A stretch of 64,000 nucleotides of DNA from Sedimentibacter saalensis (GCF_007830175.1 NZ_VLKH01000012.1:1-64000), one strand, 5' to 3'. Counted from the stretch's first letter, positions 53,022 through 61,459 are shown. The notes: generated by a model not told the origin, from the sequence alone. A program made the numbers and translations.

Positions 53022-54077
53022 TTATCTCACCAAAAGGACAAACCCATTCATCATAATCTCCAATACGTTTGTGAACAGTCCCGGCAGTTCGTCAGTCTTG
53101 TCGTTTTTGCCGGTTAGATAAGCCACCATGACATTTTTGATTTCAAAAATGATTTCTGAGCCTTCTTCAAAACGACCGGCTGCTTCAAGCCATGTGCTAT
53201 TTTCATATTCTTTTCCCAAATCATTTAGAACACGGCTCATTTTATCAAAGCCGCCGCCAAAGTTCACTTCGTCCGGTTCATTGATTCCTCGCAACGCATT
53301 CGGGACAGTCGGCACCGTACCAAAAAACGTCACCATATTGGTGAGTATCTTATCATAATCACCTTTAGTAAGCTCGTTTCTTAGCTTGGGCAACTCAGAT
53401 ATAAATTTTTCAAATCCTTTTCTCCCAACAAAGCTCACTGTCGGATTCAAAAACATCTCACCTTTTTTTACCAGTGCTTCCTTTGCAATCTGGTATTTAT
53501 TCTTCGTGGCTTTCATTCTGACCGTACAGATGGTGTTAGGCTTTGACAGGCCTGGATAACTGCATTCCCATGCATGACGCAGTTCATCGTAGTGAAGCAT
53601 TTGCACCTCCTCACGTCCGCAGTCAACCAAATAAATGCACTGTGCATCATCGTCATAACCGACCATCAAAACATAGTGAAAGGGAATATGTTCGCCATGG
53701 TACAGCTTTGTTAAGTATGGCAGATAGTACATATCCAGAGCACCTAAGACAGGCGGATGTCCGGCATCAATTTCTGCCTTGGCCTTTTTGATTGCCTGTT
53801 CAAATGTTTTATACTCATAATGCTTGTATTCGAATCCTGCAGTGGAAGCTAAAAATTCATACATCTGCTTTGTACGTCCGTCTCCAAGTGCAATCATTCG
53901 TTTCAGGTCTGATTTTAGTGTTTTCATATAACAAAATGAGCCAAATGAAGAGAGACTGAAAAAGAAACTCGGAGGAAGTTTTTCTCCAGTATCTCGGATG
54001 TATAAATCCTCTATACCGTTCCACATACATTCGTAGTCATCTGCATGGTGCTTTAACGTAATAAATTTTTCTTTCAT
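53022..54077 (-). CDS. BtrH N-terminal domain (papain-like) protein
   Basis: A 351-residue protein with a BtrH-like cysteine peptidase/acyltransferase fold (about 8-165) and a DUF4872-like C-terminal region. The catalytic-type residues are visible: Cys in DDYECMWNGIEDLY (about residue 18), His in HIPFHYVLMVGYDDD, and Asp in YLVDCG. BtrH in butirosin synthesis moves an acyl side chain from carrier protein to an aminoglycoside; outside that pathway the role is unknown. It is preceded by a MerR-type 19-bp-spacer promoter. AGGAGG lies ahead of the ATG. Confidence 0.82.
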   Translation of the reverse strand: MKEKFITLKHHADDYECMWNGIEDLYIRDTGEKLPPSFFFSLSSFGSFCYMKTLKSDLKRMIALGDGRTKQMYEFLASTAGFEYKHYEYKTFEQAIKKAKAEIDAGHPPVLGALDMYYLPYLTKLYHGEHIPFHYVLMVGYDDDAQCIYLVDCGREEVQMLHYDELRHAWECSYPGLSKPNTICTVRMKATKNKYQIAKEALVKKGEMFLNPTVSFVGRKGFEKFISELPKLRNELTKGDYDKILTNMVTFFGTVPTVPNALRGINEPDEVNFGGGFDKMSRVLNDLGKEYENSTWLEAAGRFEEGSEIIFEIKNVMVAYLTGKNDKTDELPGLFTNVLEIMMNGFVLLVR

Positions 54078-54120
54078 AAATCGAAGCCTCCTGTTGCTTA
54101 AATTATTCTTTCAAAACAGG

Positions 54121-54151
54121 AGTATAAACCCTCGCATTGTACGAGAGTCAA
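54121..54151 (-). promoter_or_regulatory. MerR-activated promoter of the BtrH/GyrI-like genes
   Basis: On the minus strand TTGACT (54146-54151), a 19-base spacer and TATACT (54121-54126). The spacer carries CTCG-TACAATG-CGAG with outer AC/GT symmetry. The over-long spacer with central palindrome is the hallmark of promoters that MerR proteins activate by twisting the DNA. Confidence 0.88.
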
Positions 54152-54154
54152 GAA

Positions 54155-54967
54155 CTATTTTTTGATAGGAAAGCAGATTTCGGTAACATAGTTTTCTGGG
54201 TTTGGTTCATTTTCCGGTGATATGTAATAGATGTTGAATGCTTTCCCCGATATACTATAACCATTTTCCACAATCCAATGATAAATATACCTATTTATGT
54301 CGCCTATCCGACTGTATATGCCCTGAAACGCAACTACAGCTGCTTCAGTTTCAGACATATCTGAAAATCTCAGTCCCTCAATATCCGGCCCAGCCTGCTC
54401 AACGACTCGGAAGACCTCAGTGTCGATTAATTTTTTCTCAAAATCAACGCTGTGAGTCATTGCCATACAATATTGTGCATCCACAAACTTTACTCCATTT
54501 GCCCTGCATGCCCTGTCAAGGCGTTCCCATAGCAGCCCTTCTTCGGTAAATTCCCGTATAAAATCGCGCAGACTGACAAGCTTTCGTGAGGAAAGTTTCT
54601 TAACACTGACAGACAATGTGCAGCCGTTCTGCGTATCTAGGTCATTAAGCGCCTGCCTCATCTGCGCAATCTGTCTTTCCGTTATTGAAAGGCTTTCTTC
54701 TTTTTCTCTTATCTTGCTTTCTAGAAAACTTCTGATCATGTCGTCTGTCGTGTTATCCATCAGAATTTCGGATATTTCATTTAGACCAAAGCCAAGGCTT
54801 TTTAATACCCGAATATGATTTGCACGGACAATCTGCTTTTCGCCGTAAAACCGGTAGTTGTTCATACAGTCTATCTGTTCCGGCTTGAGAAGCCCGATCT
54901 TGTCATAGTTTCGGAGCATATGGATGCTTATTCCGGTCAGAGTTGAGAATTCTCCAATTTTTAGCAT
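54155..54967 (-). CDS. MerR family regulator with GyrI-like effector domain (BmrR type)
   Basis: A 270-residue activator. N-terminal winged helix (about 1-70: IGEFSTLTGISIHMLRNYDK, then LLKPEQIDCMNNYRFYGEKQ), a linking coiled coil (about 75-115), and a C-terminal GyrI-like ligand domain (about 120-270). The ATG at 54967 has AGGAGG five bases upstream and is preferred over the GTG two codons earlier. The promoter between its stop codon and the BtrH-like gene is of MerR type. The inducing ligand is likely a hydrophobic or cationic drug, by analogy with BmrR. Confidence 0.92.
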   Translation of the reverse strand: MLKIGEFSTLTGISIHMLRNYDKIGLLKPEQIDCMNNYRFYGEKQIVRANHIRVLKSLGFGLNEISEILMDNTTDDMIRSFLESKIREKEESLSITERQIAQMRQALNDLDTQNGCTLSVSVKKLSSRKLVSLRDFIREFTEEGLLWERLDRACRANGVKFVDAQYCMAMTHSVDFEKKLIDTEVFRVVEQAGPDIEGLRFSDMSETEAAVVAFQGIYSRIGDINRYIYHWIVENGYSISGKAFNIYYISPENEPNPENYVTEICFPIKK

Positions 54968-55020
54968 AGTCACCTCCTACGCATCTTTTTTATTAGTTTC
55001 ACTCAAGTTATTATCATCCA

Positions 55021-56079
55021 CTAACAAAACTTTCCGACAATATTCAAGATGTCATCGCCATACTTATTTACCTTTACTTCACCAAATCCGGCAACTGACT
55101 TCAGTTCTTCCTTACTTTTTGGCATCTTTAAAATCAAGTCCTTTAATTGGCTATCGTTATAGATAAAATACGGTTTTATATTTTCTTCACGGCTTTTACT
55201 CAATCGGTACGCTTTCAATTCTTTGAATATTTCCGTCTCTTCCACAGTTACTGCTTCTTGTACAACAGTAATTTTGTTTTCTTCTTTAGCAGGGATTACT
55301 TCACTTAATTGTTCCATTTGTATAGTCTCTGATTTATACTTCTCATATCTTTCAGTATAATCTTTTACAACATCCTTATGTAAAATTAAATATGACTGTG
55401 CCCATTCCAGCAGCTTCTCATCAGATACAGACGGCTCTTTGGAGTGCTCACACATTTCTTTTATGTATTTTACTAATTGATCAGCACGTATAACCTTCTC
55501 CTTCACTTCCTTTTTCGCATACTTAGCATTAAGAACCGTTTTAGGATTAGACAATACTACTAATGATTTATAACCATCTTCAAAATACTTATCCACAATA
55601 AGCTTTGTTAGAATATTACTTTTATTATTAACTCTTATTTTTTTCATTAATTCAAGATGGCGCTGATTCTGGGTAATGGGAGAATATATACCTTCCTTTT
55701 TCTTTCTGCCGCCAAATTCTGCAGTACGAATAAAATCTCCTGCGCTATTGATTTCAATATCTCCGATGAGATTCTTACACTCAATAACAAAGCAAATTTT
55801 CTTTGTAAACACAAGATAATCAATCTGTGAGCTAAGTTCTCCATCTTCCAGATATAAGTCGTGCAATATGTACATCGGCATATGGCTGTTTTTCAGTTCA
55901 AATGCTATATTTTTCTCTCCAGCTATACCGTATTCCAGATATTTTATATCTTGTCTTATAATAGCTTGACCTTCCGGATTAAGTAATGGCTCTAAGGCTT
56001 TCAACTTTTCTAATTGCTCATCTGCATTACTACTCTCCTTAAGGAAAACTGGTTCTTTCAATCTATCAAACAACCCCAT
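55021..56079 (-). CDS. NERD-HRDC domain protein
   Basis: A 352-residue protein. A NERD (nuclease-related) domain covers about 50-165 with the PD-(D/E)xK-like pattern GELSSQIDYLVF ... FVIECKNLIGDIEI. A C-terminal HRDC domain (about 280-350) follows a linker. The pairing is widespread in Firmicutes; DNA processing is presumed but not shown. GAGGAGGGC precedes the ATG. It lies between the MerR locus and a GNAT gene on the same strand, without clear linkage. Confidence 0.87.
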   Translation of the reverse strand: MGLFDRLKEPVFLKESSNADEQLEKLKALEPLLNPEGQAIIRQDIKYLEYGIAGEKNIAFELKNSHMPMYILHDLYLEDGELSSQIDYLVFTKKICFVIECKNLIGDIEINSAGDFIRTAEFGGRKKKEGIYSPITQNQRHLELMKKIRVNNKSNILTKLIVDKYFEDGYKSLVVLSNPKTVLNAKYAKKEVKEKVIRADQLVKYIKEMCEHSKEPSVSDEKLLEWAQSYLILHKDVVKDYTERYEKYKSETIQMEQLSEVIPAKEENKITVVQEAVTVEETEIFKELKAYRLSKSREENIKPYFIYNDSQLKDLILKMPKSKEELKSVAGFGEVKVNKYGDDILNIVGKFC

Positions 56080-56140
56080 ACATTAAGCCCTCCTCTTTGT
56101 AATACAATTAATTGAATCTCTTGGATTTCAACAACAAAAT

Positions 56141-56710
56141 TTACACTTTAATAATATACGCGTCTATCATGCCGTCATAGACATCGTGGCTGTAGATGAA
56201 TCCATACTTTTCATACAGTGATCCGGCGTTGTTCCCATTTGACACGTGAACAAAGATGTATCTGACATCCGGTACACTTCGTAGCCATTCCATTCCTTTG
56301 TCCATCAGCTCACTGCCGATGTGCTGTTCTCTATATTCCGGCAGCACGTAGAGGTTGTTGAGATGTGATGCTACAGCCGGCACAACCAAATTGCTCGGGT
56401 ATAGTTCTCCAGCGTTTTCAGGAATCAAGTCCGCCCATCCCGGTCTCGCTTTCTTAGTCTCCTCTGTCACAGTGTCTGCTTCGCAGAAAATATATCCCAC
56501 AGGCTTATCTCTGTCATACGCAACATAAAGAAATCGTTTTTTCGCCCCATTGAATGCTGGCTTGAGTCTATTTTCAAAATCCATCGATTCTAATATTTCT
56601 TTATACTTCACGCCCCTATCTGCCTGCAGCTTCATTAACGCATTGCAGAGGTCCCTGCACTCCTCAACAGGGCCGTCCGAAGACAGGTCCTTATATGTTA
56701 TGTTGATCAT
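56141..56710 (-). CDS. GNAT family N-acetyltransferase
   Basis: A 189-residue acetyltransferase. Acetyl-CoA motif LYVLPEYREQHIGSELMDKG (about 118-138) then SLYEKYGFIYSHDVYDGM; the first strand region has YVAYDRDKPVGYIFCEAD. Substrate unknown. AAGGAGGCTTGAGGT precedes the ATG. 61 bases upstream of the NERD gene. Confidence 0.88.
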   Translation of the reverse strand: MINITYKDLSSDGPVEECRDLCNALMKLQADRGVKYKEILESMDFENRLKPAFNGAKKRFLYVAYDRDKPVGYIFCEADTVTEETKKARPGWADLIPENAGELYPSNLVVPAVASHLNNLYVLPEYREQHIGSELMDKGMEWLRSVPDVRYIFVHVSNGNNAGSLYEKYGFIYSHDVYDGMIDAYIIKV

Positions 56711-56948
56711 ACCTCAAGCCTCCTTCTATTTCACCAATATTTTTCTCTTTAGTTTAATTATACCAGATATGCAAGAGAAACGGAATATACTATAATTAGT
56801 TTATAAGACAATCGCAAAGAATAATTTATTATCTTTCATAATTTCATAACCTCATAAGTTCAAATTTGCCGCTTTATCTTGTTGTTTACATAAGAATCTT
56901 CAATAGTCCACTAAAAGCCGTCACCAATGGTTCCCATTCAAACAATTT

Positions 56949-56981
56949 AAAAAATTCCCTCGAACTTTTAGCCGAGGGAAT
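56949..56981 (-). terminator. Terminator downstream of the membrane-protein/RlmD-tail region
   Basis: ATTCCCTCG and CGAGGGAAT arms (9-bp perfect) are followed by a T6 run on the minus strand. The rest of 56711-57034 shows nothing recognisable. Confidence 0.8.
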
Positions 56982-57034
56982 ATAAAACACATCATAATAT
57001 TAACTTTAAAATCAGCAAATTCTTTACTTTCAAG

Positions 57035-57151
57035 CTATTTCTTCTCAAGCAACACAACACATTCCACGTAGCTTGAAAGTACTGGATTAATGTCATTGAA
57101 ACCGTTCGTTCGAGGGAACATATCCATTATAAGAATATGAATGAATTCCAT
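57035..57151 (-). pseudogene. RlmD-like rRNA uracil methyltransferase, 3' tail only
   Basis: A 38-codon open stretch whose translation contains MDMFPRT near residue 9 and YVECVVLLEKK at the end. The combination DMFP...VE.V.LL is the C-terminal signature of RlmD/RumA-type 23S rRNA (uracil-5-)methyltransferases. The rest of the gene is absent; the fragment begins a few bases after the membrane-protein stop codon. About twelve residues between the two motifs look like extra sequence. Confidence 0.6.
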
Positions 57152-57156
57152 ATACA

Positions 57157-57720
57157 TCACTTCTTTTTCGACAGATTTTTCTTATAATAATAAACGCCTC
57201 CAATACAAATGATTAAACCTGTAATTGCCGGTTTTAATACGGACATTCCAGCTTCTCCACTAAATACAACGCTCCATATAATCTTTAATAAAGCTGCTGC
57301 AATCACAACTCCTAGAAGCAATCTCCAGTTTTTTTTCCAAGCAGCGATAATAAGAACAATAAAGAATATCGGAACAGATAAGCTCATTATAATTTTAGGT
57401 GCAGTCCATACTCCTTTTAAATACTCCATTTCATAGGCAAGAAATGTCATAACCTGAGGGCTGCTTGTTTCAGGTGCAGGAAACCAAAACATACTAGTAA
57501 ACAGTGCAAAAATAGAAGCAAATATTCCAGTTAAGCTTTTCTTAAATGCAAAAAATATAATCGGAATTATAAACAAAGGTCTTATATACCAGCTCCATAT
57601 ATTATGATGTCTGGCAAATGCCCAGTTGAATATTATATCATTTATTAAAAATAATATTATAAATACCACCGTAGCTACCGCAAAAAAAATTCCTAATATA
57701 TAATCCATTTTTTTATTCAT
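57157..57720 (-). CDS. Small integral membrane protein, unknown family
   Basis: A 187-residue protein with about five or six hydrophobic helices (near 8-30, 42-60, 62-80, 110-130, 133-152, 160-180), short loops, and a Lys-rich C-terminal end (YYYKKNLSKKK). No motif that I recognise. AGGAGGTTCTCATT precedes the ATG. It lies 20 bases after a TetR gene, which probably controls it; a role in transport or resistance is inference only. Confidence 0.75.
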   Translation of the reverse strand: MNKKMDYILGIFFAVATVVFIILFLINDIIFNWAFARHHNIWSWYIRPLFIIPIIFFAFKKSLTGIFASIFALFTSMFWFPAPETSSPQVMTFLAYEMEYLKGVWTAPKIIMSLSVPIFFIVLIIAAWKKNWRLLLGVVIAAALLKIIWSVVFSGEAGMSVLKPAITGLIICIGGVYYYKKNLSKKK

Positions 57721-57740
57721 AATGAGAACCTCCTTAATTT

Positions 57741-58373
57741 CTATATGGGCTTTATTCCGTTAAAAATAATGTTAAGTAATGAATCAACTAATTCATTAGT
57801 ATCTTCACTAAAATTGATATGATTAGTAACGCCATATTTATTTAATATATACTCATTTACCGTTTTATTAAGAGATTGCAACATCATGCTTAAAGCCAGA
57901 GTATCAACCTCACTGTTAATTTCACCTTTTAATTTTGCATAATCAATCATTTGAGCAAATATAATATCTGATCTTTTTTCTCCCTCTTTAATTACTGCCT
58001 GCTTAGCATGTTCATTGCTCTCTTTTAAAAACTGTTCACCTAAGGCAGCATATTGTGGATTTTTTTTAGCAAATTCAATACCTTTGATGAACAGTAAGCG
58101 AATTTGCTCCAGCAGTGTTAATGTTTTAAAATTTTCTAAAATTGTAGTGAAAAAATTAACCTTTTCTTCAATTGCTAGAGTCATTATATAGATATAAAGG
58201 TCAAGTTTGTCCGTAAAGTACTGGTAGAAGCTTCCTTTAGCAATATTTGACTTCTTGCATATTTGATTAATGCTGGCTGTGTCATAATTTGCTGAGGCAA
58301 ACTCATCAATCGCTACTGAAATAATTAAGTTTCTTTTGTCCTCTGACAAATTGAAAAAAGCTGTGTTTGGCAT
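57741..58373 (-). CDS. TetR family transcriptional regulator
   Basis: A 210-residue TetR protein. The helix-turn-helix (about 12-55) includes YDTASINQICKKSNIAKGSF and YQYFTDKLDLY; the C-terminal ligand domain is not diagnostic. First gene of a two-gene unit with the small membrane protein. Two near-identical palindromes lie 22-75 bases before its start codon. AAAGGACG precedes the ATG. Confidence 0.9.
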   Translation of the reverse strand: MPNTAFFNLSEDKRNLIISVAIDEFASANYDTASINQICKKSNIAKGSFYQYFTDKLDLYIYIMTLAIEEKVNFFTTILENFKTLTLLEQIRLLFIKGIEFAKKNPQYAALGEQFLKESNEHAKQAVIKEGEKRSDIIFAQMIDYAKLKGEINSEVDTLALSMMLQSLNKTVNEYILNKYGVTNHINFSEDTNELVDSLLNIIFNGIKPI

Positions 58374-58394
58374 TTTTACGTCCTTTCATACTTT

Positions 58395-58448
58395 TGTGAC
58401 CACATGGTCACATTGCTATACAACCATTATATGACCACATGGTCGCAT
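58395..58448. promoter_or_regulatory. Paired TetR operators
   Basis: TGTGACCA-CA-TGGTCACA (58395-58412, perfect) and ATGACCA-CA-TGGTCGCAT (58431-58448) are two TetR-style palindromes 36 bases apart, in the promoter of the tetR/membrane-protein unit. Confidence 0.85.
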
Positions 58449-58479
58449 TGTCAATAAAAAAATCCAATAATAATATCAT

Positions 58480-58615
58480 AGCCGCCAAATCTGTCTCTTC
58501 AACCCTATCAAATTTTCATGCTCTTATCAACAATTTTCTCAAGTAGGTTTTCAGTATTTAATATCAACCCTCGTATCGGACTTTCACCGACTAGTTGCAC
58601 CCATGCTGGGCGCAC
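58480..58615 (-). mobile_element. Group IIC intron relic (5' end)
   Basis: From 58615 on the minus strand the sequence begins GTGCGCCCAGCATGGGTGCA and continues with AGTCGGTGAAAGTCCGAT, matching the first bases of domain I of class C group II introns. It starts three bases after the T-run of an intrinsic terminator, the known target of this class. After about 50 bases the intron is lost; a stretch near 58530 could encode ENLLEKIVDK, perhaps a scrap of the maturase N terminus. No 3' domains are visible. Confidence 0.65.
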
Positions 58616-58618
58616 AGT

Positions 58619-58648
58619 AAAAAACGCGCACAAAATATAGCGTGTTTT
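58619..58648 (-). terminator. Intrinsic terminator preceding the intron relic
   Basis: Arms AAAACACGC and GCGCGTTTT (one mismatch) with a T6 run on the minus strand, immediately before the GTGCG intron end. Confidence 0.65.
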
Positions 58649-58654
58649 ATAAAA

Positions 58655-58770
58655 TACGATTTATTTTTTTTTACTATCAGCGATACCATCTCCACGTGCG
58701 CCATTATCGAAAACATATCAACTGGATTTTTGCATATTTTTTCATATCAAATGCATAAAATATGCAATTT
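58655..58770 (-). pseudogene. Second RlmD-like 3' tail remnant
   Basis: Read on the minus strand, one frame gives NPVDMFSIMAHVEMVSLIVKK, close to the VDMFP..AHVE.V.L ending of RlmD-type methyltransferases, with Ser for the usual Pro. An in-frame stop lies a few codons upstream, so it is dead. It differs in sequence from the tail at 57035-57151, so it is a different paralogue. Confidence 0.5.
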
Positions 58771-58824
58771 TAAGTTGTAATCAAGCAATAAGTGCATAAA
58801 TATTATGTCATCATTATCACCGCT

Positions 58825-59000
58825 TCAAGGGTTAGTTGAGTGCTTTACAACGCAGTCCGAAATTTCTATTATTGAAAGAATTTCGTCAATAATAATCTGC
58901 TCATGCATAACCCACTGTTAGGCAATTTAGCTTTCATTAATTGGCAAACTGTGATTTTTCCAACTCCCATTGTGCCGCCTATCAAATATACTGTTTTCAT
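58825..59000 (-). pseudogene. Deleted P-loop nucleotide kinase-like gene
   Basis: The start is intact: ribosome site AGAGGG, ATG, and MKTVYLIGGTMGVGKITVCQ, an AAA/kinase Walker A with GKI instead of GKT. After LPN the frame breaks, and a different frame continues WVMHEQIIIDEILSIIEISDC, which I recall as the middle of the same protein family. An internal deletion therefore fused the two parts out of frame. Not functional. Confidence 0.6.
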
Positions 59001-59096
59001 ATTGTATCCCTCTTTAAATTTCTGCATGTGTAAATAATTATATTAATAATTTGTACTTCGCATTGTCTTGATAATGACTACATCTGACTTACTTGA

Positions 59097-59858
59097 TTAA
59101 AGCCACACAGCCCAATCACCATATACAAATGTTCCGCTTCCATGATGTAATTTTCCCTCTATCTTCAGTTGTTCAAATGCATCCCTCATTCTAACAAGTA
59201 TTTCGGGGTGAATGTCTAATGTGTGATGGGCAGGAAATACTCTCTTTACTGGAAGTGCTGCAACTTTTTTCAGAGACGTAAGATAGGCTTCTGGATTAGT
59301 AGATGGATAATAGGCAAATAATGTATCTTTATAAACCAGATCACCGGTAAACAGATATCTTCGTTCTTTTTCAAAAAAGCTCATATGTCCAGGTGAGTGA
59401 CCTGGCGTATGCAGAATATGAACGGAACGATCACCAAGATCAATAACATCCTTATCTTTCAATACTCTTGTAGGTGTACCCTGAAAGAAATCATAGGTAT
59501 CAACATTATAACCTTCCGGCAAGTCACAGCGATCTATAACCATTTCCCTGATTTGTCCCATAGTAAGTGGAAATTCTCCGTTTAACCAATTCAGTTCAGC
59601 TTTATGAGCATAAAAATCGGGGAAATATTTATGACCACCAATATGATCCCAGTGAACATGCGTTGCCACAGCTGTAACCGGCCTGTCAGTCAACTTGATT
59701 ACCTCGTCGTAAATATTGCAAATACCAAGTCCTGTATCAATCAAGAGGCTACGCTCAGAACCGTTAAGCAAATAGCAATGAGTTTCCTCCCAATGACGGT
59801 ACTCACTAATAATATACGTTTCTTTGTCTATCTGATCCATTGTAAACCAATCATTCAT
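59097..59858 (-). CDS. Metallo-beta-lactamase fold hydrolase
   Basis: A 253-residue MBL-fold enzyme. Ligands: THVHWDHIGGHK (about 69-80), HTPGHSPGHMSF, FTGDLVYKDTLF, and PAHH near 215. The layout is that of glyoxalase II-like hydrolases. Substrate unknown. GGAGGAATTAGAAA precedes the ATG. It follows the kinase/regulator pair on the same strand, but a 240-base gap separates them. Confidence 0.87.
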   Translation of the reverse strand: MNDWFTMDQIDKETYIISEYRHWEETHCYLLNGSERSLLIDTGLGICNIYDEVIKLTDRPVTAVATHVHWDHIGGHKYFPDFYAHKAELNWLNGEFPLTMGQIREMVIDRCDLPEGYNVDTYDFFQGTPTRVLKDKDVIDLGDRSVHILHTPGHSPGHMSFFEKERRYLFTGDLVYKDTLFAYYPSTNPEAYLTSLKKVAALPVKRVFPAHHTLDIHPEILVRMRDAFEQLKIEGKLHHGSGTFVYGDWAVWL

Positions 59859-59996
59859 TTTCTAATTCCTCCAACATATTATTAAAATTCTCTGTTTATC
59901 GTTTGGATTGATTATATAAACAATTTGCATTTCGAATTGTCTTGATAATGACCGCTTAATACACAGAATAGGAATTTCCTTTAACGCCACAGTTTG

Positions 59997-60104
59997 TTAA
60001 TTGTAAAAATCAACCTGATAATCTTTATCATCAGAAGCAGTGTAGGCAAATTTTGCCCACTTTTCACGCACTTTTTCTTGGTTTTCCCATAACAAGCTGC
60101 TCAT
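59997..60104 (-). CDS. 35-residue small ORF coupled to the histidine kinase
   Basis: An ATG overlaps the kinase stop codon in the classic ATGA arrangement and opens a frame of 35 residues: start MSSLLWENQEKVREKW, end DDKDYQVDFYN. No known family recognised. It may be a small coupled protein of the resistance locus, or the surviving tail of a lost gene. The codon pattern is ordinary, which is weak evidence at this length. Confidence 0.35.
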   Translation of the reverse strand: MSSLLWENQEKVREKWAKFAYTASDDKDYQVDFYN

Positions 60105-61459
60105 TTTTGAAAGATCAGGGTTGTTGTAAATCCATGATTAGCAACACTCTTTATCTGCATTGTTCCCTCATGGGCTTCCACAATCTGCCGGACAAGCAGT
60201 AGCCCTAAACCATGTCTCAAATCCAGCCTTTCATCAGTGCTGTTCATGTAATGAGGTTTTTCCTCTAACTCTTGCAGCTTTTCAGACGATAATCCAATAC
60301 CATTATCAGCGATAATAAGGATAAGGGAAGCATCCGAGCAATCAAGGGACAGCTTGACATTACAGCCTTGCGGATTGTGTTTCATACTATTCTGTACCAA
60401 ATTGCTTACAGCCCGTGAGATTAAACGGGAATCACAGTCTATTGCGGCTGTTTCAGCAACCGGAGTGATTTTAATATTAATGGAATAAATATCGGAAACA
60501 CCCGTATTGAATAATTCTGCCACATAGGAACGCAGTAGCTTTGATAACCGAACAGACTCCTTGTGTAACGGCTGCATTTCATAGTCCAGTTGCGATACTA
60601 AATTCAAATCCTGTACCAGCTCTTTCATCTTAACGCTTTGCTTTCGTACAATTTCAGCCTGTTCCCTTACGGTGTCGCTTACGGTTTCATCAGTCGCAAT
60701 GCGTCCAGCATACCCCATAATCATAGAGAGTGGGGTGCGTATGTCATGGGATACTCCACTAATCCAATTAGCGCGGGCTTCGTTCTGCCTACTTAAAATT
60801 TTAGAAGCTTTATTTACACTGTCAGCCACTTCCGATAATTCGCCGCCGATAGAAAGAGATACTGGTTTACCATTGGAGAGTGTTTCAATGGATAAAATAA
60901 TCGGCTCTGTACTCTTGATGATTTTCTGCTTCGACAAATGATAAGAGAAAAACAGCAGAAGCAGATCAAACGCTAACATTCCTGAAAAATAAAGCGGCAG
61001 AGTTCTAATCGCTTGAATAGAAAAATAATTGCTTGTAAGTTTGGTATAGCTGTCTTTCGGATAGCCCAATACCAGCAGCCCGCTATCGGTATTCCAAACA
61101 AAAACAGGATAATCTTCAAGATAGCCCCTTGAAAATTTAGCAACATCCGTAACGGTATAATCCACCGGAATGTTTTCCGGAGCATTAACAGACCACATGG
61201 TTTCTCCTGCTACATTGAGGAAAATAGCCCAAATATGATTGCTTTCCAATTTATTGCGGGCTTCATCTGATAGTCCATCCAATGTAGACGCTGCGGCAAC
61301 TTCTTCCAACATATTATTAGGTGATATAGCCCCATAGTCCTCTTTAATAACACTATGAAAAGTCCATCCAAAGGCAATAATATTGATAAACAGCAACACA
61401 AGAATAAAGCCTGCAAAAGATACCAGGTGCTTAGATATATACTTTCCAAATGATTTCAT
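60101..61459 (-). CDS. Sensor histidine kinase (lantibiotic/cationic-peptide type)
   Basis: A 452-residue membrane kinase. First helix about 13-33, an extracellular loop of about 120 residues, second helix about 155-172, a HAMP-like linker, HisKA with the phospho-acceptor His in GVSHDIRTPLSMIMGY, and HATPase with NSMKHNP, DNGIGLS and HGLGLLLVRQI. Its large extracellular domain differs from the intramembrane-sensing BceS type and is nearer to CprK/SpaK-like sensors of antimicrobial peptides. Four bases after the response regulator gene. Confidence 0.9.
   Translation of the reverse strand: MKSFGKYISKHLVSFAGFILVLLFINIIAFGWTFHSVIKEDYGAISPNNMLEEVAAASTLDGLSDEARNKLESNHIWAIFLNVAGETMWSVNAPENIPVDYTVTDVAKFSRGYLEDYPVFVWNTDSGLLVLGYPKDSYTKLTSNYFSIQAIRTLPLYFSGMLAFDLLLLFFSYHLSKQKIIKSTEPIILSIETLSNGKPVSLSIGGELSEVADSVNKASKILSRQNEARANWISGVSHDIRTPLSMIMGYAGRIATDETVSDTVREQAEIVRKQSVKMKELVQDLNLVSQLDYEMQPLHKESVRLSKLLRSYVAELFNTGVSDIYSINIKITPVAETAAIDCDSRLISRAVSNLVQNSMKHNPQGCNVKLSLDCSDASLILIIADNGIGLSSEKLQELEEKPHYMNSTDERLDLRHGLGLLLVRQIVEAHEGTMQIKSVANHGFTTTLIFQK

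Noticed and set aside
57025-57081. Inverted repeat TACTTTCAAGCT/AGCTTGAAAGTA as a regulatory site
   Set aside because: Arms are over 30 bases apart and overlap the RlmD-like tail; no promoter nearby, so no role can be supported.
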